61,181 nt of DNA from Deltaproteobacteria bacterium (GTDB taxonomy: Bacteria > Myxococcota_A > UBA9160 > SMWR01): NCBI GenBank assembly GCA_019310965.1, contig JAFDDG010000024.1:1-61181 (forward strand), given 5' to 3'. The position numbers were made by a program, and so were the translations under genes. Under the pieces are notes generated by a model, which was not told the origin of the DNA, did no database searches, and worked only from the letters and a program-made list of their open reading frames with translations. Shown here one piece after another: positions 43,636 through 50,818 of the stretch. How positions within the stretch are numbered: the stretch's first letter is position 1; every line of letters starts with the position of its first letter.

Positions 43636-44622
43636 ATGCCCGAGCCGGCGGCCGAGCAGATCGAATTGGTGGGGCGCGGGATCGCCGTGGTGATCCCGTG
43701 TTATCGCGTGCGGGACCGCGTGTTGGCGGTGCTCTCCGCAATCGGTCCGGAGGTCGACCGCATCTACGTGGTGGATGATGGCTGCCCTCAGAAGACGGGT
43801 CTGCACGTGGAGGAGCACTGCCGCGATTCCCGTGTGCGCGTGTTGCGCCACGAGAAGAATCGCGGTGTCGGTGCGGCAGTGATGACCGGCTACCGCGAGG
43901 CGATCAGCGAGGGCTCTCTGGTCATCGTGAAGATCGACGGCGACGGCCAGATGGATCCGTCGCTGCTGCCGCGCTTCGTGCGGCCGATCTTCGATGGTGA
44001 CGCCGACTACACCAAAGGCAATCGCTTCTTCAACGTGGAAGATGTGCGTCAGATGCCGCTGCTGCGCTTCCTGGGCAATGCCGTGCTCTCCTTCGTCTCG
44101 AAGTTCGCCAGCGGTTACTGGGACGTCTTCGACCCGACCAACGGCTACACCGCGCTCCACGCCCGGGTCGGCAAGTTGCTCCCATTCGACAAGATCAGTG
44201 AGGGCTACTTCTTCGAGTCGGATATGCTCTTCCGCCTCAACACGCTTCGCGCCGTGATCGTCGAAATCCCGATTGCGGCACATTACGGTGACGAGGAGAG
44301 CGGTTTGAAGCCGCTGGCGATCCTTCCGGAATTCGTGGCGAAGCACTCCGTCAACTTTGCAAAGCGCATTTTCTACAATTACTTCTTGCGCAGCTTCAGC
44401 ATCGCTACGGTGAACCTCATGCTGGGTAGCCTGCTCGTGACCGCAGGCGCTTCTTGGGGTCTCTACGCTTGGGTGCGTTACGCGAAGGCCGGCGTGTTTG
44501 CGAGCAGCGGGCAGGTGGCGCTGGCCAGTCTGCCGATCATTGTCGGTACGCAGCTCGTTCTCGCATTTCTCACCCACGATATGGCGAGCACTCCGCGGGT
44601 GCCGCTGCACCGACGACTCTGA
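43636..44622 (+). CDS. Family 2 glycosyltransferase, DPM/ArnC-like
   Basis: This 328-residue protein has a cytoplasmic GT-A domain (about 15-235): IAVVIPCYRVRDRVLAV, IYVVDDGC (DDx) and IVKIDGDGQM (DxD metal site), then a FFESDMLFRL segment. Two C-terminal transmembrane helices (about 262-285 and 296-315) anchor it. The form is that of polyprenyl-phosphate glycosyltransferases that load a sugar onto undecaprenyl phosphate. The ATG follows GGAGACG. Convergent with hsp20; no terminator hairpin is evident between them. Confidence 0.88.
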   Translation: MPEPAAEQIELVGRGIAVVIPCYRVRDRVLAVLSAIGPEVDRIYVVDDGCPQKTGLHVEEHCRDSRVRVLRHEKNRGVGAAVMTGYREAISEGSLVIVKIDGDGQMDPSLLPRFVRPIFDGDADYTKGNRFFNVEDVRQMPLLRFLGNAVLSFVSKFASGYWDVFDPTNGYTALHARVGKLLPFDKISEGYFFESDMLFRLNTLRAVIVEIPIAAHYGDEESGLKPLAILPEFVAKHSVNFAKRIFYNYFLRSFSIATVNLMLGSLLVTAGASWGLYAWVRYAKAGVFASSGQVALASLPIIVGTQLVLAFLTHDMASTPRVPLHRRL

Positions 44623-44645
44623 AGTAGCGGGTGCACTGGTCGGGA

Positions 44646-45179
44646 TCAGTCCACCTCGATCTCGATGTTGCGGGAGCTCGATGTCGACGCAGCCCTCCTG
44701 GGGATGCGAAGCCTGAGAACGCCGTTCCTGAACTTCGCGTCGATCGCCTCGATATCCGCATCGTCGGGTAGCGAGAGCACGCGTTGCACCGAGCCGTAGC
44801 TGCGCTCGATGCAGTGGTAGCCCTCATCGTCGCCCTCGCGTTCTTGGCGCTTGTCGCCGCGGATCGTCAGTGTGTGGCCGTCGACTTCGATCGAGAGATC
44901 GGCGATCTCCACGCCTGGAAGCTCCGCCTGCACGGTGTAGGCCCTCTTGCCCTCCGAGATGTCGATGTTGGGTCGGAGCAGCCCCTGGATGGCGCCCGGC
45001 ATGCTGGCAAACTCGGATTCGCCCGGTAGCCGTCGCCAGGCTGGGCCCAACACTCGCTCCAGCTCGGCGTGCAGCGCTGCGAAGGCATCCGACGCCGAGT
45101 TGCGGCTCTGCGGCACGGCACCTGCCGATGTGTCCTCTTCCTTGAACCAATTCCACGGTGCGATTCGCTTCCAGTTCAT
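44646..45179 (-). CDS. Hsp20/alpha-crystallin small heat shock protein
   Basis: This 177-residue protein has a variable N-terminal region (1-70) and an alpha-crystallin domain (about 72-170): LLRPNIDISEGKRAYTVQ, AELPGVEIADLSIEVDG, TLTIRGDKRQE, and the C-terminal NGVLRLRIPR (the AxxxnGvL motif). It is a holdase chaperone that keeps unfolded proteins soluble in stress. A strong AAGGAGG ribosome binding site lies 10 bases before the ATG. It is the last gene of ybaK-sORF-acp-hsp20, separated from acp by a strong hairpin. A deleted second Hsp20 lies 1.4 kb away. Confidence 0.92.
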   Translation of the reverse strand: MNWKRIAPWNWFKEEDTSAGAVPQSRNSASDAFAALHAELERVLGPAWRRLPGESEFASMPGAIQGLLRPNIDISEGKRAYTVQAELPGVEIADLSIEVDGHTLTIRGDKRQEREGDDEGYHCIERSYGSVQRVLSLPDDADIEAIDAKFRNGVLRLRIPRRAASTSSSRNIEIEVD

Positions 45180-45211
45180 CCTGCGGGTCCTCCTTTGATC
45201 TTGGTCCTGAG

Positions 45212-45245
45212 CGCTACCGCGCGCCGGACGGGGCGCGCGGTAGCG
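45212..45245 (-). repeat. 14-bp perfect inverted repeat between acp and hsp20
   Basis: CGCTACCGCGCGCC and its exact complement are separated by six bases (GGACGG). The stem is very GC-rich and falls just after the acp stop. No T-run follows on the minus strand, so it is more likely an mRNA stabilising or processing hairpin than a terminator. Confidence 0.6.
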
Positions 45246-45247
45246 AT

Positions 45248-45529
45248 TCAGAGCTGGCTCATCGCGTTTTCGTCCCTTGCGTCGGGATTCAGCTCTCGCT
45301 GGGAGGGCGCCATCTGGAGCAGGTAGCGCTCCATGTCGGCGAGCGTTCTGAACTCGGCAGACGCCGACGCCGGAATTGCGACGCCGAATTCTGCCTCGAG
45401 CGCGTCGAGAAGTTCCAGGCCGTCGAAGTGGTCGAGCCCCAGGTCCTTGCCCAGGCTTGTCGTAGAGTGCACCTGGTCGATCGGAAAGCCGAGCTCCGCA
45501 GCGATCACGCGTCGCAGTCGATCGTTCAT
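45248..45529 (-). CDS. Acyl carrier protein-like, lacking the phosphopantetheine serine
   Basis: The 93-residue protein has the acyl carrier fold: RLRRVIAAELGFPIDQVH, DLGLDHFDGLELLDALEAEF and FRTLADMERYL. The motif that normally reads DSL carries D-H-F: His34 (codon CAC at 45428-45430) replaces the serine that carries phosphopantetheine. It therefore cannot be loaded in the usual way. The rest of helix II (GLELLDALEAEFGV) is well preserved, unlike a drifting pseudogene. The start is coupled (TGATG) to a 40-residue upstream ORF. Confidence 0.78.
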   Translation of the reverse strand: MNDRLRRVIAAELGFPIDQVHSTTSLGKDLGLDHFDGLELLDALEAEFGVAIPASASAEFRTLADMERYLLQMAPSQRELNPDARDENAMSQL

Positions 45530-45651
45530 CACCGGGATCCTTCATGCCGGACTGCCGCCGCAATCGACGAATCGTTGCGGAGCCTCAGCGATCCCGAAGA
45601 GGTGGAAAGGTCCTGCCTCATGTCGCGAGCAGAGAGGAGGTAGGTGCTCAC
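45529..45651 (-). CDS. Coupled 40-residue small ORF between ybaK and acp
   Basis: A GTG-started frame reads VSTYLLSARDMRQDLSTSSG and ends VRHEGSR. Its start overlaps the ybaK stop (GTGA), and its stop overlaps the acp start (TGATG). GAGGAGG precedes the GTG. No family is recognised. The tight coupling on both sides favours translation, but it could be a remnant of a longer gene. Confidence 0.45.
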   Translation of the reverse strand: MSTYLLSARDMRQDLSTSSGSLRLRNDSSIAAAVRHEGSR

Positions 45652-46130
45652 GTGCGTTCCTCCTCGTGTCGCGACAGCGGAACGATCTCGGGATGGGCGA
45701 GTCGCACGTACTCGGTCCACGACATCCGCACCGCATCGCGATGCGAACCACCGTTGAAGGTGATGAGTTCATCGCGGGCGAGCGCCGGGCTCGCATAGGT
45801 CGTCAGCTCGAACAACTCGCCAAACGGCGGCGCTGCGCCGGTTTCGCAGTCGGGGCAGAGGTCGTTCATCTCGAACTCGCTGGCCAGGCGCACGGTGTCG
45901 GCCTCGATGGAGCGAGCGAGACGGCTCAGCGCAACGAAGTGGTCCGCCGGTAGCGTCGCGAGGGCGTATCCCCCATCGATCCACAGCAAGACGGTCTTCG
46001 CGAACTCTGCTGGCGGCGTGTGGGTGTCCGCGGCCGTAGTTCGTGCGCGAAAATCCTCAGGATGATGGAGGATCTGATACTCCGCATCGGCTTCGTCGAG
46101 CAGCCTCTGCAAGCGGGGAAGAATGGGCAT
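45648..46130 (-). CDS. YbaK/EbsC-family aminoacyl-tRNA deacylase
   Basis: This 160-residue protein has the YbaK/ProX editing fold: EYQILHHPEDF, AKTVLLWIDGGYALATLPADHF, EFEMNDLCPDCETGAAPPFG and DELITFNGGSHRDAVRMS. Such proteins remove mischarged amino acids (Cys or Ala) from tRNA-Pro or related tRNAs. The conserved Lys is in AKTVLL. It heads the ybaK-sORF-acp-hsp20 group on the minus strand. No sigma-54-type promoter was found on this side. Confidence 0.85.
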   Translation of the reverse strand: MPILPRLQRLLDEADAEYQILHHPEDFRARTTAADTHTPPAEFAKTVLLWIDGGYALATLPADHFVALSRLARSIEADTVRLASEFEMNDLCPDCETGAAPPFGELFELTTYASPALARDELITFNGGSHRDAVRMSWTEYVRLAHPEIVPLSRHEEERT

Positions 46131-46567
46131 GCCCTCGCCTCCAGCAGTTAGTCATATGCGCCCCGTTCGAGGATGGGGCACCCACCAATATGAGCACGGC
46201 GAAGCTCACGACAAGTGCGAGCGTGCAGATTGCAAGAGCGCGGACGGCCACCCGAGAGGCGCCAGCGCCCACACGCGCACCCATTCAGGTCCAGGGTGCA
46301 ATGCCCCGAGGATCGACTCCCCGAGGGCGAGCAACGCCAGCGACCCCGCACGACGACGGTCGCTTGCAACAGGGAACGGGGATCCCGCTCGATATCGCCG
46401 AACGCGTTGCACGAGAGGCGAAATTCGCCATCGCCGCGCGAATGAGTCTCGACGACTGCGAAGCGGGGCGCTTTCGGATGCGTGTCGAGTGCGGCTTCCC
46501 GTCTCGCCATGGGGCCGTTCGCCTCGGAGACCCATGGCACCAGCGAGCCAACCTGCGCCGTAGGGCG
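46131..46567. other. Intergenic region between ybaK and the mini-Hsp20 gene
   Basis: About 440 bp without a convincing gene. A minus-strand frame (46284 down into ybaK) encodes one hydrophobic helix (LAICTLALVVSFAVLILVG) but runs into ybaK and lacks a ribosome binding site. A plus-strand frame with ERVAREAKFAIAARMSLDDC looks protein-like but has no start or family match. One or both may be remnants. The region ends with a sigma-54-type promoter. Confidence 0.4.
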
Positions 46568-46583
46568 TGGCACGTCGTTTGCA
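46568..46583 (+). promoter_or_regulatory. Sigma-54-type (-24/-12) promoter of the mini-Hsp20 / PEP synthase genes
   Basis: TGGCACGTCGTTTGCA matches the RpoN consensus TGGCAC-N5-TTGCA exactly, with GG at 46569-46570 and GC at 46581-46582. It lies 37 bp before the ATG at 46620. This is the best of four such sites in the cluster. Confidence 0.75.
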
Positions 46584-46619
46584 ACCGAATGCGACGACCT
46601 CGGACGGGGAGGAGACGAG

Positions 46620-46847
46620 ATGGCGGAATGGCCGAAGCGATCGGTTGCCGCCTGGGATCCTTTCGAGGAGCTGGGTCAGCTGGGGCGCTGGGTCGAACCT
46701 ACCTTCGGCTCCTTCAGCCGTTCGTCTACCTTGCCCGCGGACGTGGACACGGATCGCGTGGCGGCCACATTCAAGGACGGTGTGTTGCGCATCGAGAATC
46801 CCAAGTGCGAGGAATCGAAGCCCAAGGTCATCGCGAGTCAGTCCTGA
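46620..46847 (+). CDS. Mini-Hsp20: internally deleted small heat shock protein
   Basis: The 75-residue protein has the N-terminal piece of an Hsp20 (MAEWPKRSVAAWDPFEEL) joined to its C-terminal piece (GSFSRSSTLPADVDTDRVAA, then TFKDGVLRIENPK and KPKVIAS). The middle of the alpha-crystallin domain, about 60-70 residues, is missing. The reading frame is kept. A GGGGAGGAG ribosome binding site and a sigma-54 promoter precede it. It cannot form a normal beta-sandwich, so it is either a decayed gene that is still expressed or a small peptide with another role. Confidence 0.7.
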   Translation: MAEWPKRSVAAWDPFEELGQLGRWVEPTFGSFSRSSTLPADVDTDRVAATFKDGVLRIENPKCEESKPKVIASQS

Positions 46848-46917
46848 CAATGACACCGGTCCGGGGCTGCTGCATGTCGCCTGGCCCTGGACGGAGTCCT
46901 CTGCGACGAAAGTATCG

Positions 46918-49329
46918 ATGCTCGGCGATCGCTTCATCCGTGGTTTTGCAACTCTCGGCCTGACCGATGTGGCTCTCGTTGGGGGCAAGAATGCCTCGCT
47001 CGGGGAGCTCCATCGCGAGTTCTCTTCGCTGGATGTGCGCGTGCCCGACGGGTTCGCCATTACGGCGGCTGCGTATCGCCACGCGCTCGATCGTGCGCAT
47101 GCGTGGGAGCCGCTTCGAGCCGCGCTCGCGGGGCTCGAAGCACGCGACGTCTCGGGACTGGCCGAGCGGGCGCGGCGTGCCCGCGAGATCGTCTACGAGG
47201 CGGACCTCCCCGACGACCTTCGCGAACAGATCGCGCGGGCGTACGTTCACATGGAGGAGAGGTCCGGGCCGTCTCCCAGCGTGGCCGTGCGCAGTTCGGC
47301 CACAGCAGAGGATCTGCCCCACGCGAGCTTTGCGGGGCAGCACGATAGCTTTCTGAATATTGTCGGTGTGGACGCTCTTCTGGAGGCCTGCCGGCGCTGC
47401 TACGCGAGCCTGTTCACCGATCGTGCGATCCACTACCGCATGGATCAGGGCTTCGACCACTTCGATGTGGCGATTTCCGTCGGCGTGATGCAGATGGTGC
47501 GAGCGGATCGGGCCGCCAGCGGCGTGATCTTCACCGTCGACACCGAGAGCGGCTTTCGCGATCTGGTGTTGATCACGGCGTCCTACGGTCTCGGTGAGAA
47601 CGTCGTCCAGGGCGTGGTCAATCCGGATGAGTTCACGGTCTTCAAGCCGACATTCGAAGCGGGGCATTGTGGCGTGCTGCGCCGACGGCTCGGGACCAAA
47701 GAAGTTCGCATGGTCTACGGAGACGACGAGAGCCTCGCCACGACGCGAAACCTGCCCACGACGCCCGAGGAGCGCGAGCGCTTCTGCATCTCCGATGCCG
47801 AGGTGCTGTCGCTGGCGGAGAGCGCACTCGCCATCGAGCGTCACTACAGCGAGCGTGCTGGCCAAGCCCAGCCCATGGATATCGAGTGGGCGAAAGATGG
47901 TGAGAATGGGAACCTCTACGTGTTGCAGGCGCGCCCGGAAACGGTGGTGTCCCGACGGCCTGCAAACGTGCTCGAGGAGTACGTGCTCGATGGCGGCGGG
48001 CCCTTGCTCGCGACGGGGCGCGCGGTGGGCTCACAAGTGGCCTCCGGCCGCGCGCGCGTGGTCTCGACGCTTGCCGAGCTCGCTGCGTTTCGCGCCGGTG
48101 AGATCCTGGTGACGGAGACGACCTCACCGGATTGGGAGCCGGTGCTCAAGGTTGCCGCCGGCGTGATCACGGCCCGCGGCGGCCGCACCTGCCATGCGGC
48201 GATCGTCGCCAGAGAGCTCGGTATTCCGGCGGTCGTGGGCGCCGAGGGGGCCACCGGGGTGATTTCTGACGGCAGCCTCGTCACGCTCTCCTGTGCGGAG
48301 GGTGAAGTCGGTCGCGTGTACGCCGGCGAGCTGCCATTCTCGGTCGAGAGAATCGATCTGGGCAGTCTGCCGCGGCCTCGAACACAGGTGATGCTGAACC
48401 TGGGCAACCCGGATCTTGCCTTTCGCACCAGCTTCCTGCCGAACGATGGAGTGGGGCTCGCGCGGATGGAGTTCATCATCAACCAGTCGATCGGCATCCA
48501 TCCGATGGCGCTGGCACACGCCGATCGCGTCGAGGATCCGGCCGAACGGGATGAGATCCTGCAGCGCACGCGGGGCTATCCGAGCCCCTCGGACTTCTTC
48601 GTCGAGCGGCTCTCGGAGGGCATTGGCACCCTGGCGGCGGCTTTCTACCCGAAGCCGGTGATCGTCCGCCTCTCGGACTTCAAGAGCAACGAGTACGCGG
48701 CGTTGCTCGGCGGCAGGGGATTCGAGCCGCACGAAGAGAATCCGATGCTCGGCTTTCGCGGCGCTTCGCGCTACGCACACCCCGACTACGCTGACGGCTT
48801 TGCGCTCGAGTGTCGCGCGTTGCGCCGTGTCCGCGAGGAGCTGGGCCTGATCAATGTGAAGCTCATGGTGCCCTTCTGTCGCCGCGTCGAGGAGGCGAAG
48901 CGAGTGATCGAGCAGCTGGCACGGCACGGCCTGTGTCGCGGCGAGGCCGGTCTCGAGATCTTCTTGATGTGCGAGATCCCGAACAACGTCATCCAGCTCG
49001 ACGCTTTTGCCGAGTACTTCGACGGCTTTTCGATTGGCTCCAACGATCTGACTCAGCTGACTCTCGGCGTGGACCGCGATTCCGAGATCGTGGCCTTTGA
49101 CTTCGACGAGCGCGATCCGGGAGTGCGCGAGATGATTCGCATGGCGATCGAGGGCTGCCGGCGCACAGGGCGCCACTCCGGCATCTGTGGTCAGGCGCCG
49201 TCGGACTATCCCGAATTCTGCGAGTTTCTCGTGGCTGCAGGCATCGACTCGATCAGCCTGAATCCGGATTCGATCCTGGCCGCGACCCGACGGATTCTCG
49301 CGATCGAAGGGGGGAAGCCCCGTGCGTGA
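46918..49329 (+). CDS. ppsA: Phosphoenolpyruvate synthase (pyruvate, water dikinase)
   Basis: This 803-residue enzyme converts pyruvate, ATP and water to PEP, AMP and phosphate, for gluconeogenesis. The N-terminal nucleotide-binding domain begins LVGGKNASLGEL and has AVRSSATAEDLPHASFAGQ. The phosphohistidine domain has GGRTCHAAI with His426. The C-terminal PEP domain holds LNLGNPDLAF, MEFII, GASRYAHP and SGICGQAPSD with the catalytic Cys. Length is standard. I used the ATG at 46918. It lies 70 bp after the mini-Hsp20 gene and is probably under the same sigma-54 promoter. Confidence 0.93.
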   Translation: MLGDRFIRGFATLGLTDVALVGGKNASLGELHREFSSLDVRVPDGFAITAAAYRHALDRAHAWEPLRAALAGLEARDVSGLAERARRAREIVYEADLPDDLREQIARAYVHMEERSGPSPSVAVRSSATAEDLPHASFAGQHDSFLNIVGVDALLEACRRCYASLFTDRAIHYRMDQGFDHFDVAISVGVMQMVRADRAASGVIFTVDTESGFRDLVLITASYGLGENVVQGVVNPDEFTVFKPTFEAGHCGVLRRRLGTKEVRMVYGDDESLATTRNLPTTPEERERFCISDAEVLSLAESALAIERHYSERAGQAQPMDIEWAKDGENGNLYVLQARPETVVSRRPANVLEEYVLDGGGPLLATGRAVGSQVASGRARVVSTLAELAAFRAGEILVTETTSPDWEPVLKVAAGVITARGGRTCHAAIVARELGIPAVVGAEGATGVISDGSLVTLSCAEGEVGRVYAGELPFSVERIDLGSLPRPRTQVMLNLGNPDLAFRTSFLPNDGVGLARMEFIINQSIGIHPMALAHADRVEDPAERDEILQRTRGYPSPSDFFVERLSEGIGTLAAAFYPKPVIVRLSDFKSNEYAALLGGRGFEPHEENPMLGFRGASRYAHPDYADGFALECRALRRVREELGLINVKLMVPFCRRVEEAKRVIEQLARHGLCRGEAGLEIFLMCEIPNNVIQLDAFAEYFDGFSIGSNDLTQLTLGVDRDSEIVAFDFDERDPGVREMIRMAIEGCRRTGRHSGICGQAPSDYPEFCEFLVAAGIDSISLNPDSILAATRRILAIEGGKPRA

Positions 49330-49729
49330 CAGCGGCCGCTCGCTGCGCCGGCTGCTCGGCCTGGCCGCGTGTGCGGTCGCTCTGGCGGCCAACCCGCTTC
49401 GGGCGGACGCGGCCTCGGACCACCCGCCCTCGAGTGGCGCTGCGCTCTACGAACGCCACTGCAGCTCGTGTCACGGAGCCGACGGAACCGGCAGGACGCC
49501 GCTCTCGATGTTGTTGCGCACGCCGCCACCGGATCTCACGCTGATCGCGGCGCGGCGCGACGGCTGGTTCCCGGACGGCGTGATCCGGCAGATCCTCGAT
49601 GGGCGGATGCCAGCGCACGGAGCGCGCGACATGCCCGTATGGGGGCGCGTGCTGAGCCACGAGGAGTTGGTCGCCATCACCGACCATCTGCGATCGATGC
49701 AGCAGAAGACGGCAGCATCGAGAAAGTAG
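49322..49729 (+). CDS. Small c-type cytochrome
   Basis: This 135-residue protein has a signal peptide (1-30, ending ADA) and a class I cytochrome c domain with the heme-binding motif CSSCH at residues 47-51. The axial Met is probably in DMPVWG (about 104). It would carry electrons in the periplasm. The GTG start overlaps the ppsA stop by 8 bp, so it is co-translated with ppsA, an unusual pairing. It ends SMQQKTAASRK. Confidence 0.85.
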   Translation: MRDSGRSLRRLLGLAACAVALAANPLRADAASDHPPSSGAALYERHCSSCHGADGTGRTPLSMLLRTPPPDLTLIAARRDGWFPDGVIRQILDGRMPAHGARDMPVWGRVLSHEELVAITDHLRSMQQKTAASRK

Positions 49730-49893
49730 GTCTCTGCGATGCCCTGATGGGAATCACGGCGCAAGGGCACGCCGCGCTGGCTCGCTGCCACGCGGTTCGA
49801 GAGCGCGAGTGTGGCTCGGCGCCCCTGCGCGGGCTAGATTGCTCTGGCTGCGCCAGTCCTGTCTCGAGCGCGCATCGGTGTGAGTGCGGGAAA

Positions 49894-49910
49894 TTGGCAC
49901 ACGGGTTGCT
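49894..49910 (+). promoter_or_regulatory. Sigma-54-type (-24/-12) promoter of the first CBS-domain gene
   Basis: TTGGCACACGGGTTGCT fits TGGCAC-N5-TTGC exactly (GG 49896-49897, GC 49908-49909). It lies 70 bp upstream of the GTG at 49979, with a tandem heptamer repeat between. Confidence 0.7.
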
Positions 49911-49928
49911 CCCGTCGCAGGGCAGAGC

Positions 49929-49960
49929 GCAGGGTGCAGGGTGCAGGGTGCAGGGCGCAG
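49929..49960 (+). repeat. GCAGGGT heptamer tandem repeat in the CBS gene leader
   Basis: Four and a half copies of GCAGGGT (the last with a T-to-C change) stand between the sigma-54-type promoter and the GTG start. A 7-bp unit can change copy number by slippage and would alter the leader length, not the protein. Confidence 0.75.
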
Positions 49961-49978
49961 AAACAGGGGAGACATGGC

Positions 49979-50818
49979 GTGACGAATGACGAGCCGAGTC
50001 TGGCTCTCGACATCGACTCGGTGGGTAAGGATTCCGATTCGGCTCGGGTAGCGCGTATCGCGGTGGTCGGTCCACGCAGCTGTACGCGTGACGGAAGCGC
50101 CGACACCATTACCGTGGACTGCCAATCGCTGGCTCGATTGGAACGCGAAGTCGAGCGTCTGCGCGCAGAGCTCGACGCGGCCCTGCGTGGGGCGGCGGAG
50201 ATTCTCGGTGGCGGTGAGGCCGTCGCCTCCGCGACGTCTTCGGAGACGCCGGCGAGTGCGGGCGCCCGAGAAGCCCCCCGGGTGGAGCTGGAGCTCAGCG
50301 TTCGCGACGTGATGACGCGCGACGTGCGCAGCGTGGACCGAAACGACTCGCTCGCACAGGCGAGGGAGTCGATGGACGCGGGCGGGTTTCGCCATCTGGT
50401 CGTTCTTGGCGACGGGGACGACGTGGTCGGCGTCCTGAGTCAGCGCGACATCTTCTTCGGTCCGTTGGCCTGGTCCATGGGGCAGGGTCGCCACGCCTAC
50501 GAAGCGTCGCTCGCCCAGGCCTTTGTCAAGGACGTGATGCACGAGGACGTTCGTACGATCGATCCAGGGACGCCGCTGCAGGCGGCCGCGCGTGAGATGC
50601 TGGAGCATCGCATCGGCTGCCTCGCCCGCAGCGCCCAACCAATAGCTGGCTGGCGGGGCATCTGCGGGAGCTGGCGGCGCGACTCGAGCTGGTGGGCACG
50701 CCGCACGCGCCACGCGCGTATCGACGTGCGGCGGAGTCCATCGAACAGCGCCCGACGTCCGTCGCGGAGATCCGCGAGAAGGAAGGGCAGGTTGGTCTCG
50801 AGAAGCTGCCGGGCATAG
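49979..50818 (+). CDS. CBS-domain pair protein with scrambled 3' end
   Basis: The frame starts by GTG as VTNDEPSLALDI and has a coiled segment (about 50-75) and two CBS motifs: VRDVMTRDVRSVDRNDSLAQ and VKDVMHEDVRTIDPGTPLQA. The second CBS motif ends at MLEHRIGCL; the expected PVV...LVGIxTE is replaced by ARSAQPIAGWRG and a basic tail. At this point PolX sequence begins in another frame. CBS pairs bind adenosine nucleotides and sense energy charge. The truncation probably destroys the second half of the pocket. A complete CBS paralogue is at 53780. Confidence 0.65.
   Translation: MTNDEPSLALDIDSVGKDSDSARVARIAVVGPRSCTRDGSADTITVDCQSLARLEREVERLRAELDAALRGAAEILGGGEAVASATSSETPASAGAREAPRVELELSVRDVMTRDVRSVDRNDSLAQARESMDAGGFRHLVVLGDGDDVVGVLSQRDIFFGPLAWSMGQGRHAYEASLAQAFVKDVMHEDVRTIDPGTPLQAAAREMLEHRIGCLARSAQPIAGWRGICGSWRRDSSWWARRTRHARIDVRRSPSNSARRPSRRSARRKGRLVSRSCRA

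Noticed and set aside
46057-46284. Small single-helix membrane protein on the minus strand
   Set aside because: The frame overlaps the ybaK gene in another frame, has no ribosome binding site and a shadow-like C-terminus.
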